NCBI RefSeq assembly: GCF_023806465.1
Contig: NZ_JAMSLS010000007.1
Location: 1-64,000 of the forward strand
Direction: 5' to 3'
Origin: Thermomicrobium sp. CFH 73360
Lineage (GTDB): Bacteria; Chloroflexota; Chloroflexia; Thermomicrobiales; Thermomicrobiaceae
DNA length: 64,000 bases
Shown here: piece after piece, positions 56,245 to 64,000 of the stretch
Layout of the letters: each line of letters begins with the position of its first letter
Position numbering within the stretch: the first letter of the stretch is position 1
The notes under the pieces: model-generated
The model's database searches: none
Told to the model about the DNA's origin: nothing
The model's input: the letters and a program-made list of their open reading frames with translations, nothing else
Translations under genes and position numbers: made by a program

Positions 56245-58611
56245 ATGCCACCGATCATCCACGAGCGCTCCATCGAAATCGCAGGACGCATCCTCAGCAT
56301 CGAAACCGGTCGTGTTGCTGAACAGGCCGATGGTGCGGTGCTGGTTCGCTACGGCGAAACGGTGGTACTGACGACGGTCGTCGGTGCCAAGCAGCCAGTC
56401 GAGGGAATCGATTTCTTTCCACTTACTGTCGAGTACGAGGAAAAGATGTACGCAGCCGGGAAGATCCCCGGAGGCTTCTTCCGCCGTGAGGGACGACCAT
56501 CGGAATCTGCAATCCTCGCTGCTCGGTTGACTGACCGGCCTATCCGGCCTCTCTTCCCTAAGGGCTACCGTAATGAAGTCCAGGTGATTTCGACAGTTCT
56601 CTCCGCAGATCAGGAGAACGAGCCAGATGTCCTTTCGATCATCGGTGCATCAGCTGCGCTGACACTCTCTGACATCCCATGGTACGGCCCCGTCGGCGCA
56701 GTACGCATTGGCGAGCTCAATGGTGAACTTGTCATCAACCCGACAAGTCACCAACTGCTTGAAAGCACTATGGAGATTGTGGTGGCTGGCACCGCCGATG
56801 CAATCCTCATGGTGGAGGGTCGGGCAGACGAGATCTCTGAGGATCGGTTCATCGAAGCAGTGGTCGCTGCCCATGAAGAGATCAAGCGCATCGTCGCAAT
56901 GCAACTTGAACTCCAGGCGATTGCCGGAAAAACCAAGCGTGAGTTCATGCCTCCACAGGAGAACCTGGAACTCAAGCGGCAGATCGCGGACTACCTCGGC
57001 GACCGGTTGCGCGAAGCAGTATTCAACCCTGATAAGACACTGCGCCTACAAGCGACAGCAGCCTTGCGTGAAGAGGTGGTTGCCCACTTCGCTCCGGCCG
57101 AAGTGCAGCTCCAGAATTTCATCGCTCCCGCACAGCCAACGGCGAAGGAAGTTGGCGAACTCTTCGATGCACTGGTGAAGGACCTCGTTCGCCGCACGAT
57201 CCTGGAGCGCGGCGAACGTCCGGACGGTCGCCGACCGGACGAAATCCGCGAAATCTGGATCCAGGTAGGGGTTTTGCCTCGACCGCACGGCTCGGCTATT
57301 TTCACGCGCGGACAGACACAAGTGCTTTCCGTCTGTACGCTTGGGACGAAGGAAGAAGAACAGTTCCTCGACACCTTGGGTATCGAAGAGACCAAGCGAT
57401 ATATGCACCACTATAACTTCCCGCCCTTCAGCACCGGTGAGATCCGCCGGCTGCGCGGGCCAAGTCGACGTGACATCGGCCACGGTGCACTCGCCGAGCG
57501 AGCGTTGCTTGCTGTCTTGCCGAGCGAGGAAGACTTCCCCTACACAATGCGCCTCGTATCTGAGGTACTCAGCTCAAACGGCTCAACGTCGATGGCAAGC
57601 GTCTGCGGTTCGAGCTTGGCCCTTATGGATGCCGGTGTGCCAATTCGCAAACCGGTCGCTGGTGTCGCAATGGGCCTCGTGACCGACCCAGAGGCGGGAC
57701 GATACACCATCCTCACCGATATCCAGGGAATCGAGGACGCCCTCGGTGACATGGACTTCAAAGTCGCTGGAACACGTGATGGGATCACCGCCATCCAAAT
57801 GGACATCAAGGTGATGGGTATTACCCCCGAGATCATGCGTGATGCCCTGGAACAGGCGCGCCGAGGACGACTCTTCATCCTCGACAAGATGTGTGAGGTC
57901 ATCGATGCTCCGCGTCCCGAGATGTCGCCATATGCTCCGCGTGTCCTCCGCATCAAGATCAAGCCAGAGCAGATCGGCGAGGTCATCGGCCCGGGCGGTC
58001 GCGTCATCCGTGCAATCCAGGAACAGACCGGCAGCAAGATCTCGATCGAAGAAGACGGAACGGTCTTCATTACCGCGATGAACGAAGACAGCGCGCGGCG
58101 AGCAGTGCGAGAAATCGAGCGCCTCACGCGGATTCCGGAGGTTGGAGAGATCTTCTATGGACGCGTGGTCACCATTATCCCCTCCGGCGCCTTCGTCGAG
58201 ATCCTGCCGGGCAAAGACGGTTTCCTCCATATCTCGGAGATCGCTCCTGGTCGTATCCGCTCTGTTGAGGACGTGCTGAAAGTTGGCCAAGAGATCAACG
58301 TGATGGTTATCGGTGTCCGGCCGGATGGCAAAATCAACCTTTCCCGAAAAGCGCTCCTCGAGAAGGAGGCCGTGGAGCGCGCTTCGGCCGCACCACCCAC
58401 TGATAGTCACGGCAACCAGCGCCCGCCACAGCGTCCCAGCGCACCACTGCAGCAGCCCGAGCGCCGGCCTCCCCCACCTCCGCGCAAACCGGAGCAGCGG
58501 GGCCCCAGTCGACCGCAACGGCCTCAGGCCCAAGGATCAAGCAGGCCACCAGGCCAATATCGGATCGGTGATCGGCTCAAGCAAATCCTCCACGAGGACG
58601 AACCACATTGA
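56245..58611 (+). CDS. pnp: Polyribonucleotide nucleotidyltransferase (PNPase)
   Basis: Phosphorolytic 3'-to-5' exoribonuclease acting in mRNA turnover. It is 788 aa, somewhat longer than usual (about 700-720). Two RNase PH domains are present, the first with GGFFRREGRPSESAILAARL and the second with the catalytic block RRDIGHGALAERALLAVLP and VCGSSLALMDAGVP. They are separated by the helical domain, and followed by a KH domain (IGEVIGPGGRVIRAIQEQTG) and an S1 domain (YGRVVTIIPSGAFVEILPGK). The extra length is a Pro/Gln/Arg-rich low-complexity tail (about 715-770) ending in a short helical motif, possibly an interaction tail. The start follows GGAGG. Confidence 0.97.
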   Translation: MPPIIHERSIEIAGRILSIETGRVAEQADGAVLVRYGETVVLTTVVGAKQPVEGIDFFPLTVEYEEKMYAAGKIPGGFFRREGRPSESAILAARLTDRPIRPLFPKGYRNEVQVISTVLSADQENEPDVLSIIGASAALTLSDIPWYGPVGAVRIGELNGELVINPTSHQLLESTMEIVVAGTADAILMVEGRADEISEDRFIEAVVAAHEEIKRIVAMQLELQAIAGKTKREFMPPQENLELKRQIADYLGDRLREAVFNPDKTLRLQATAALREEVVAHFAPAEVQLQNFIAPAQPTAKEVGELFDALVKDLVRRTILERGERPDGRRPDEIREIWIQVGVLPRPHGSAIFTRGQTQVLSVCTLGTKEEEQFLDTLGIEETKRYMHHYNFPPFSTGEIRRLRGPSRRDIGHGALAERALLAVLPSEEDFPYTMRLVSEVLSSNGSTSMASVCGSSLALMDAGVPIRKPVAGVAMGLVTDPEAGRYTILTDIQGIEDALGDMDFKVAGTRDGITAIQMDIKVMGITPEIMRDALEQARRGRLFILDKMCEVIDAPRPEMSPYAPRVLRIKIKPEQIGEVIGPGGRVIRAIQEQTGSKISIEEDGTVFITAMNEDSARRAVREIERLTRIPEVGEIFYGRVVTIIPSGAFVEILPGKDGFLHISEIAPGRIRSVEDVLKVGQEINVMVIGVRPDGKINLSRKALLEKEAVERASAAPPTDSHGNQRPPQRPSAPLQQPERRPPPPPRKPEQRGPSRPQRPQAQGSSRPPGQYRIGDRLKQILHEDEPH

Positions 58612-58626
58612 ACAAGCAGGTACGAC

Positions 58627-58664
58627 AGCTCACGGTCGATCTTTCCTCAGGTCGACCGTGAGCT
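58627..58664. terminator. Bidirectional terminator hairpin between pnp and the flippase-like gene
   Basis: AGCTCACGGTCGA (58627-58639) pairs perfectly with TCGACCGTGAGCT (58652-58664), a 13-bp stem with a 12-nt loop, between two convergent stops. There is no long T-run on either side, but position and stability support termination. Confidence 0.7.
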
Positions 58665-58672
58665 CTCTGCCG

Positions 58673-59719
58673 TCATGTACTCACTCGTTCCCGCTCAACA
58701 CAACTTTGCTCGGTTGAGCGCAGCACCCGCTGTTGTATCCACAGGAGCGCGAGAGCTCCGAGAAACACCCCGAACCAGAGTGTTCCTATCCGGATGAGCA
58801 CAGTTGCCGTTGCAGCCACCGCTGTAGAAACATCCGGGCGCAAGAAGACGAGGAGCCCCGTAATCCCCGCCTCGGCCGCTCCCAGCCCCCCTGGCAAGAG
58901 CGATAGAGCGCCCGCAATTGACGCTGTCGACAGCACGAAGGTCGCGAGAGCGAGAAGTTCCGCTTCTGGTCGTAGTCCCAATCCGACCAGGATGAGAAAG
59001 AGGCCGATACACTCGAGAGACCATGAGAACACACTCAGCCCGCTGACCAGGACGAGCCTCCGCCAGGAGACAATCGCACGCGCCGCGTCGTAGACAGCCT
59101 CAACAGTATCAGCCCTCTTTCGGATCACCGGTGCCCGCCCTGCGAACCGTAGAAGCGGTCGCACCACGCGTTCCTCTTGCAGGAGCCAAAGACCAAGGAG
59201 AACCATCACCGCGAGGATACTCAGCGGTTCCCATCCCCACCCTGATCCAACCGCAGCGCTTGCCAGCCCGAGCACCAACATTGCAATTCCATCGGTGAGC
59301 CGTTCCGCAGCAACAACCGGAACAAGCGGTGCCATGGCTCCACCGCCGAGACGTGACACAAGATATGCCTTGAGCCACTCACCAACTTTCCCCGGCGTAA
59401 TCGACATGGCGAATCCGGAGAGAAAAACCGCAAGGCTCCAACGCCACGGAAAGTCTGTCACCCCAACCCAGCGCAGATACAACTGCCACTTGAGGAAACG
59501 GCATGCGTAATTCCCGACTGTTAGAAGCAAGACGACGGGGAGCATTTCCCAAGTGAATCCAGCCAGTGTCGGCAAGACCGTACGCACATCAGCCACGACG
59601 GCGAGCGCCGCTATGACAACGATGCCGAGCCCCAGCCCTACGAGCAAGCGCCGCCAGAGTGCTGCACCATGCATCGCCCCCGTGGCGACTGGCCCTGGGT
59701 TCACCTCTCTGTCAGACAT
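58673..59719 (-). CDS. LPG-synthase-TM / UPF0104 family integral membrane protein
   Basis: Polytopic membrane protein of about 348 aa from the ATG at 59719. It matches the membrane (flippase-like) part of lysylphosphatidylglycerol synthases, without the aminoacyltransferase domain. Around eight hydrophobic segments are visible. Family signatures are NYACRFLKWQLYLRW, FLSGFAMSITPGKVGEWLKA and the late SIAGALSLLPGGLGAAEAGI. In bacteria such stand-alone proteins are thought to move lipids or lipid-linked sugars. The neighbouring GT2 and secreted hydrolase make a glycolipid role plausible. Another 50 N-terminal codons are open but overlap the divergent larE leader. Confidence 0.85.
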   Translation of the reverse strand: MSDREVNPGPVATGAMHGAALWRRLLVGLGLGIVVIAALAVVADVRTVLPTLAGFTWEMLPVVLLLTVGNYACRFLKWQLYLRWVGVTDFPWRWSLAVFLSGFAMSITPGKVGEWLKAYLVSRLGGGAMAPLVPVVAAERLTDGIAMLVLGLASAAVGSGWGWEPLSILAVMVLLGLWLLQEERVVRPLLRFAGRAPVIRKRADTVEAVYDAARAIVSWRRLVLVSGLSVFSWSLECIGLFLILVGLGLRPEAELLALATFVLSTASIAGALSLLPGGLGAAEAGITGLLVFLRPDVSTAVAATATVLIRIGTLWFGVFLGALALLWIQQRVLRSTEQSCVERERVST

Positions 59720-59771
59720 CTGTGCTACCCTTGCCGAACGGTGTCGAAGACGACTGCGATCGGAGCAGACG

Positions 59772-60620
59772 ATGCACAACGAACTCCGCGCCAAGTATGA
59801 CCGATTGCTGGAGCGACTTCGCAGTCTCGGTTCGGTCGTGGTCGCATTCAGCGCTGGTGTCGATTCCACTTTCCTCCTGTATGCTTCACGACAAGCCCTT
59901 GGTGACCACGTAATCGCCGCGACTGGACTCTCGGAAACCTATCCCGAAGAAGAAATTGCAGAAGCTCGCCAGCTTGCAAGGGAACTCGGCGTCCGACACG
60001 TCATGGTACGGACCGAAGAACTAACGAATCCTCGATATACGATGAATTCCCATCAGCGCTGCTTCTTCTGCAAGAATGAGCTTTACGGCAAGTTACGAGA
60101 ACTCGCCCGCGCCGAGGGATACGCCGCCATCGTCGACGGCACGAACGCCGACGATCTCCGCGACTATCGGCCAGGATTGCGTGCTGCGCAGCAACTTGGC
60201 GTACTTCACCCGCTTGCGGAAGTCGGCCTTACCAAACAGGAAATCCGTGAACTCAGCCGGATCTTCGGGCTTCGGACATGGAACAAGCCGGCTTATGCCT
60301 GTCTCTCCTCTCGCTTTCCGTACGGTACCCAGATCACCGTGGAGAAGCTGCGGCAAGTCGCCGCGGCGGAGCGCGCATTACGGGAACTCGGCTTCCGCGC
60401 TTTCCGGGTCCGTCATCATGAACAAATCGCTCGTCTTGAGCTCCAGCCAGAAGATCTACCGCGGGCAATCGAACGTCGGCAGGAGATTGTCGCCCGCCTG
60501 CGTGCCCTGGGATATGAGTTCATCACCCTAGATCTCGAGGGTTATCGTTCGGGAAGCTTCAATCGCACGTTGCCGAAGCCACTTCTGGTTCAGACAGGGG
60601 AGAGGGATCGCACGCTGTGA
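59772..60620 (+). CDS. larE: ATP-dependent sacrificial sulfur transferase LarE
   Basis: PP-loop enzyme that, in the lactate-racemase system, activates the nickel-pincer cofactor precursor with ATP and inserts sulfur. It is 282 aa. The PP-loop reads VVAFSAGVDSTFLLY; downstream are NPRYTMNSHQRCFFCKNELY with a Cys pair, DGTNADDLRDYRPGL and PAYACLSSRFPYGTQI with the Cys placed like the sulfur-donor Cys of LarE. No larA, larB or larC gene is adjacent, so its partner pathway is open. The start is the ATG at 59772 behind GGAG. The stop overlaps the next GTG. Confidence 0.86.
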   Translation: MHNELRAKYDRLLERLRSLGSVVVAFSAGVDSTFLLYASRQALGDHVIAATGLSETYPEEEIAEARQLARELGVRHVMVRTEELTNPRYTMNSHQRCFFCKNELYGKLRELARAEGYAAIVDGTNADDLRDYRPGLRAAQQLGVLHPLAEVGLTKQEIRELSRIFGLRTWNKPAYACLSSRFPYGTQITVEKLRQVAAAERALRELGFRAFRVRHHEQIARLELQPEDLPRAIERRQEIVARLRALGYEFITLDLEGYRSGSFNRTLPKPLLVQTGERDRTL

Positions 60621-60928
60621 CCTTCACGTCCGTTGACCACCCGGATGGCAGTGTCGAGTTCAGGGTTACCGTTCAGCCTCGTGCGAGCCGCTCGGAAATC
60701 GCCGGGATACGTGACGATACGCTCCTTGTCCGTGTGGCCGCTCCACCAATCGACGGCGAGGCAAACGCCGCTCTCTTACGGACGCTTGCCAACGCCCTGG
60801 ATATTCCGATCCGACGCATTGTGATCGTTGCTGGTGAGCATCAGCGCCGCAAACGTCTCCGCATTACTGGATTTACCAGCGCGGAACTGCTCGCGCGGCT
60901 TGCGCAATTTCGCATGCAGCGCGCCTAG
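60617..60928 (+). CDS. DUF167 (YggU-family) protein
   Basis: Small conserved protein of 103 aa, starting at a GTG in a GTGA overlap with larE. The pattern VTVQPRASRSEIAGIRDDTL, VRVAAPPIDGEANAALLRTL and IVAGEHQRRKRLRI matches the DUF167/YggU fold. The molecular function is unknown. It is translationally coupled to larE, which may be a clue to a shared process. The stop overlaps the stop of the convergent GT2 by 4 nt. Confidence 0.88.
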   Translation: MTFTSVDHPDGSVEFRVTVQPRASRSEIAGIRDDTLLVRVAAPPIDGEANAALLRTLANALDIPIRRIVIVAGEHQRRKRLRITGFTSAELLARLAQFRMQRA

Positions 60929-61797
60929 CGGTTGCGCCGGAAGAATCGCCGCACCAGCCACCAGGATGCTGATAAAACAAGCGTGACCAGCACCACCGCA
61001 CGCATCACCTGGCTTGAGCGTGGTTGCGGCCGTCCACGCCCTACTCCACGTGGTGGCTGATACCACAGCATGAGCCACCACAGCTGCGCGACTTCACGCA
61101 TCGCGCGCAAAATGACGCGGAGACTGCCACCGGACGGCTCACCGCTCAGTCGTGGATAGTGCCGAACCCCAACCTCAACAATTGTCGCCCCGGCTCGCTG
61201 TGCTTTCGCTAGGAGCTCCGTATTGACCAGCGCGCCATTCATCCGGAGATCGATCGCGCGTACAAGGTCACCCCGAAGAACCTTGAAGGCGCAGTCGATG
61301 TCACGGACCGCAATACCGAAGAGCAACCGCATGGCAACGTTGAAAATAGCGGCATAGACGAGCCGCTGCCACGGATCGCGCCGCCGCACCCGATAGCCGG
61401 CCACAATGTCCGCATGTGGAACAAACGGAGCAAGGTGCGCCAAGTCAGCCGGATCAAACTGCTGATCCGCATCCATGAACATGATTAAGTCGCCTTGGGC
61501 TGCCGCAAAACCCGAACGCAGTGCTGCACCGTATCCGCGGTTCACCCCGTGATGGACAACACGCACCCGAGGATCGTCCCGCGCCAACCGCTCGGCAATC
61601 TCACCAGTTCGGTCGCGGCTCCCATCGTCGACGATGACGATCTCGAACGCTTCGACGAGGGAAGGCAGTACCTCGAGCGACCGTTGCACCACTGCTTCAA
61701 GGTTCTCGGCTTCGTTGTAGGCAGGTAAAACCAGCGAGAGGCTGCCGCGGATCGGCAGCACTCCCGCTCCCTGGTCTTTCGCCGCTCCACCTTTCAC
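60925..61797 (-). CDS. Glycosyltransferase family 2, dolichyl-phosphate-mannose-synthase-like
   Basis: GT-A transferase of 290 aa that probably links a sugar to polyprenyl phosphate. The N-terminal GT2 fold has SLVLPAYNEAENLEAVVQRS, EIVIVDDGSRDRTGEIAERL, NRGYGAALRSGFAAAQGDLI and the metal-binding FMDADQQFDPADL. A short basic region and one C-terminal membrane segment (about 265-284) suggest membrane attachment. The start is a GTG at 61797 in a GTGA overlap with the upstream hydrolase gene, with GGAGAT 8 nt before it; the 15 extra codons of the open frame lie in that gene. Confidence 0.9.
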   Translation of the reverse strand: MKGGAAKDQGAGVLPIRGSLSLVLPAYNEAENLEAVVQRSLEVLPSLVEAFEIVIVDDGSRDRTGEIAERLARDDPRVRVVHHGVNRGYGAALRSGFAAAQGDLIMFMDADQQFDPADLAHLAPFVPHADIVAGYRVRRRDPWQRLVYAAIFNVAMRLLFGIAVRDIDCAFKVLRGDLVRAIDLRMNGALVNTELLAKAQRAGATIVEVGVRHYPRLSGEPSGGSLRVILRAMREVAQLWWLMLWYQPPRGVGRGRPQPRSSQVMRAVVLVTLVLSASWWLVRRFFRRNR

Positions 61798-63545
61798 TTT
61801 GGCATCTCCTGCAAAGCCCGATAGGCTGGGCGCGGACTCCAATCAGCCGCCACGACTGACCACGGATACTTCTCATCGCTCGGCTGGGCAATCGTGCTGA
61901 AGTTCAGATTCCATACCAACAGGACTCCAGCCCATGGCCACTGTGTTCGGGCAATCTGGAACGCCCGCACGAGATACTGGGCTTGCTGTTGCTCACTAAT
62001 GAAGTTCCCATATTCGTAGCCTGGCGCCTGATTCGCCGTCGACCACCCAAACTCGGTCAGCCAGACCTGCTTGGCCGCGTCGCCATTCTCGATCATCACC
62101 TGCCGCAACTGCTCAGCTCGGCGGAAATAGAAGCTGGGATGATCAAGCCATCCTGGTCCCGGTCCAGGCCGCTCCGGCCAGAGCGCGTCCGGCGGATTCA
62201 GTGTTCCGCCTGGATGCGTTGCGAGGTGATCAAAATACTGCTTAATCTCGCCATTCTTGTAAGCATACGCTTGTCGGAGATACTCGACGTCATCGATCGC
62301 AATGGAAGGATCCATCACGCCTGTCGGTGTGAGTCCTCCGAATAAGACGATCGCCTTGGGATCACCCCGCTTCACTCCCTGATAGCCCGCCTTGAGGAGT
62401 GCAACGTAGCGTCCCACATCGACATGCCCACCAGTCTCGTACGCCAGGTTCTGCTCGTTCCAGATTTCCCAAGCCTGAACTTTCCCGGCATAACGCCGAG
62501 CCAGGAACTCCATGAGCTTACCGAATGGCGCTGGATCGGCCGGAATGCCTCCGTTTGGGTCAGCCCAGGTCGGCGCTTTGACCACGCTCACAACCACCTT
62601 GATCCCGTTCTTGCTCGTTGTATCGAGGATCCGATCCAACGCATGTGTATCGTACCGCCCTGGCCGAGGTTCAATGTCACGCCAGATCGCCTGGATACGT
62701 ACCCAGGAGAATCCCGCGCCCTTCACCAGATCCATCGTCCGCTGGTTAAACCCATCCCCGTCGTTATCACCCCGCCAGGCGATATTGAATCCGTACCCGA
62801 CATGCGGACCGTATTGTCTCTTCCGGATTGGGTCATACGGCGGTAGCCCGGAATCCTGCCGGGCAAGCGCCTCCGGCGGAGCTCCACGTGCCTGCAGGTA
62901 CTCGCGGCCGAGCAGCCCCAAGAGGACCTCGTACGGCGTTCCCCTATTCTCCGGATGGTACTCGAACCGCGCCCGCTCGAAGTACTGGACCGCATAGACC
63001 TTTCCATCACCCGCTGGGGGCGCTGGATTCGGTTCAGAAAACTCCTCAGAGAGGGGCAACCCAAACACACGCCAGCCTCCAAACCGGTCCCAATAGTTCT
63101 TGAATCCATAGGCCAGCGAGTGTTGCGTCTCGGGGAAATATCTTCGCTCGCGGGTGTCCGGGAACCAGGCTATGGGCCGAAACGGCTCCTCATTCTCTCG
63201 GCCACTCACGCGCCAGGCACCAACCCGGACGAGCTGCACTTCGTCTTCGGTCCCCGCCTTCTCCGGGTGATACTCGAACACCGCCCGTTCGAAGTACTGC
63301 CTCCAGAATCCGTCCTGCTGGAACACGCCGGTGATCGGATAGCCGAAAATGAAGAGACCACCATTCGTCTCCCAAAAACGTCGGAACGGCCCCTGCACCC
63401 AGAATCCTGTTTCGGGAAAGTACCGCGGCATCTCGAGGTCCGCCGGCGCGCTCGGCGCTGCTGCTCGTGCGACATTGGAAGTTGTTCCCATCGGCAGCAA
63501 GCTGAACACGAGCCAGCCGACAACAAGAAGTCGCAGAAACTTCAC
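61794..63545 (-). CDS. Secreted glycoside hydrolase with duplicated N-terminal YFPETG modules
   Basis: Predicted extracellular enzyme of 583 aa from a GTG at 63545 behind AAGGGGG. A signal peptide (about 1-29: basic start, hydrophobic core, ARAAA end) is followed by two related modules (about 40-112 and 134-215). Each carries (R)RYFPET, a W-x-x-(N/F)-G-G-(L/W)-x-(I/V)-FG-(Y/L)-P-(I/L) motif, QYFERA and FEYHPE. A TIM-barrel hydrolase domain (about 247-583) has the acid/base Glu364 in WEIWNEQN and the likely nucleophile Glu498 in WLTEFGWS, as in clan GH-A families such as GH5, GH39 or GH53-like enzymes. The substrate is unknown. It is coupled to the GT2 gene. Confidence 0.83.
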   Translation of the reverse strand: MKFLRLLVVGWLVFSLLPMGTTSNVARAAAPSAPADLEMPRYFPETGFWVQGPFRRFWETNGGLFIFGYPITGVFQQDGFWRQYFERAVFEYHPEKAGTEDEVQLVRVGAWRVSGRENEEPFRPIAWFPDTRERRYFPETQHSLAYGFKNYWDRFGGWRVFGLPLSEEFSEPNPAPPAGDGKVYAVQYFERARFEYHPENRGTPYEVLLGLLGREYLQARGAPPEALARQDSGLPPYDPIRKRQYGPHVGYGFNIAWRGDNDGDGFNQRTMDLVKGAGFSWVRIQAIWRDIEPRPGRYDTHALDRILDTTSKNGIKVVVSVVKAPTWADPNGGIPADPAPFGKLMEFLARRYAGKVQAWEIWNEQNLAYETGGHVDVGRYVALLKAGYQGVKRGDPKAIVLFGGLTPTGVMDPSIAIDDVEYLRQAYAYKNGEIKQYFDHLATHPGGTLNPPDALWPERPGPGPGWLDHPSFYFRRAEQLRQVMIENGDAAKQVWLTEFGWSTANQAPGYEYGNFISEQQQAQYLVRAFQIARTQWPWAGVLLVWNLNFSTIAQPSDEKYPWSVVAADWSPRPAYRALQEMPK

Positions 63546-63804
63546 CGGACCCCCTTCCCTTGGCCCGCACACCACACGGCGGTAGCGCGCTCATCGCCCC
63601 CGCGCCAATCGACCAGACAGGAGAGCGGTCTCCCTGGTCAACCGCTCCCCTCCATCCTCGATTGTCCTCATCCTAGCATCCGGCCACAGTTGGGCACACC
63701 TACCGATCATCCCCCTTCGGTAGCGCTTCACGGCTTGCTACTGACAAAACTGACCATCTCGTCCCAATCTCCAAAGTAGCGCCAGCCCAGTCGGAGAAGT
63801 TCCT

Positions 63805-64000
63805 TCACGGCACCAGTACCAGTCGGACGTCGCCGAGCTCAATCACATCACCATACCGTAAGCCGGTCGGCGCAGTCACGGGTCGTCCGTTCACTCGCGT
63901 GCCGTTTGTACTCTTTAGATCAGTGATCCACCAGCGACCATGTTCCCAGGTGAGCTGTGCGTGCTCGGTCGAGACGAATGCATCATCCAACCGGATCGTA
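63805..64000 (-). CDS. FHA domain protein, C-terminal part (cut by the window edge)
   Basis: The frame is open past position 64000, so only the last about 64 residues are seen. They are a typical forkhead-associated domain: LDDAFVSTEHAQLTWEHGRW, the ITDLKSTNGTRVNGRPV core with Ser/His/Asn-Gly phosphothreonine-binding residues, and the final strand VIELGDVRLVLVP. FHA domains read Thr phosphorylation by Hanks-type kinases; the PP2C phosphatase at 47.8 kb belongs to the same kind of signalling. The N-terminal domain is outside the window. Confidence 0.88.
   Translation of the reverse strand, partial: TIRLDDAFVSTEHAQLTWEHGRWWITDLKSTNGTRVNGRPVTAPTGLRYGDVIELGDVRLVLVP

Noticed and set aside
57583-58533. 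316-aa minus-strand frame opposite pnp
   Set aside because: Antisense shadow of the PNPase catalytic, KH and S1 domains.

Overview
The window is a gene-dense, mostly housekeeping stretch of a moderately GC-rich bacterial chromosome. Its gene content points to a thermophilic, Chloroflexota-like bacterium, probably class Thermomicrobia. The signs are a Gram-positive-type LexA box, a Thermus-like two-domain isocitrate dehydrogenase, an actinobacterial-size inositol-phosphate synthase, a short ComEC, and secreted proteins with the YFPETG/FGYPIT modules common in that phylum. The taxonomic call is inference; there is no rRNA in the window. No phage, insertion sequence, CRISPR array or origin was seen.

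Layout: 1-2.3 kb holds tRNA-Tyr, tRNA-Thr and comEA-comEC on the minus strand. 2.3-9.8 kb holds repair and SOS genes (mfd, a DUF2007 gene, mutS2, cvpA, and lexA with an SOS box inside its own promoter). 10-13 kb holds two tandem DUF4013 membrane proteins and a dnaJ with a halved zinc finger. 13-22.4 kb holds purA, fabZ and an envelope-glycolipid island: three GT9 and one GT4 glycosyltransferases, myo-inositol-phosphate synthase, and two coupled acyltransferase-like genes. 22.5-37 kb holds gyrA, nadD, secD-secF, an FAD oxidoreductase, icd, purE-purK, ilvD and gpmI. 37-46.3 kb holds eno and the pheS-pheT-(hisS/hisZ)-hisG-hisD operon. 46.3-51.7 kb holds ruvA, an amidohydrolase, a PP2C phosphatase, and an OmpR-type regulator whose partner kinase gene carries two in-frame stops. 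52-58.6 kb holds ilvBNC behind a previously unannotated 50-codon leader peptide and attenuator, then rpsO and pnp. 58.7-64 kb holds a flippase-like membrane protein, larE, DUF167, a GT2, a secreted glycoside hydrolase, and the end of an FHA-domain gene.

The most notable system is the ilvBNC leader. A good promoter is followed by a small ORF with a Leu-Val-Val-Val-Ile-Leu-Ile-Leu codon run. Its RNA can form mutually exclusive 1:2, 2:3 and 3:4 stems ending just before ilvB, which is the logic of ribosome-mediated attenuation by branched-chain amino acids. Other points of interest are the coupled acyltransferase pair with complementary defects in the His/acid dyad, the kinase gene broken by two stops beside an intact response regulator, and a HisRS-like protein beside a long-form HisG that should not need a HisZ partner.

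Gene starts were chosen from ribosome-binding sites, ATGA/GTGA overlaps with neighbours, promoter positions and family lengths. Where the choice is open the entry says so.
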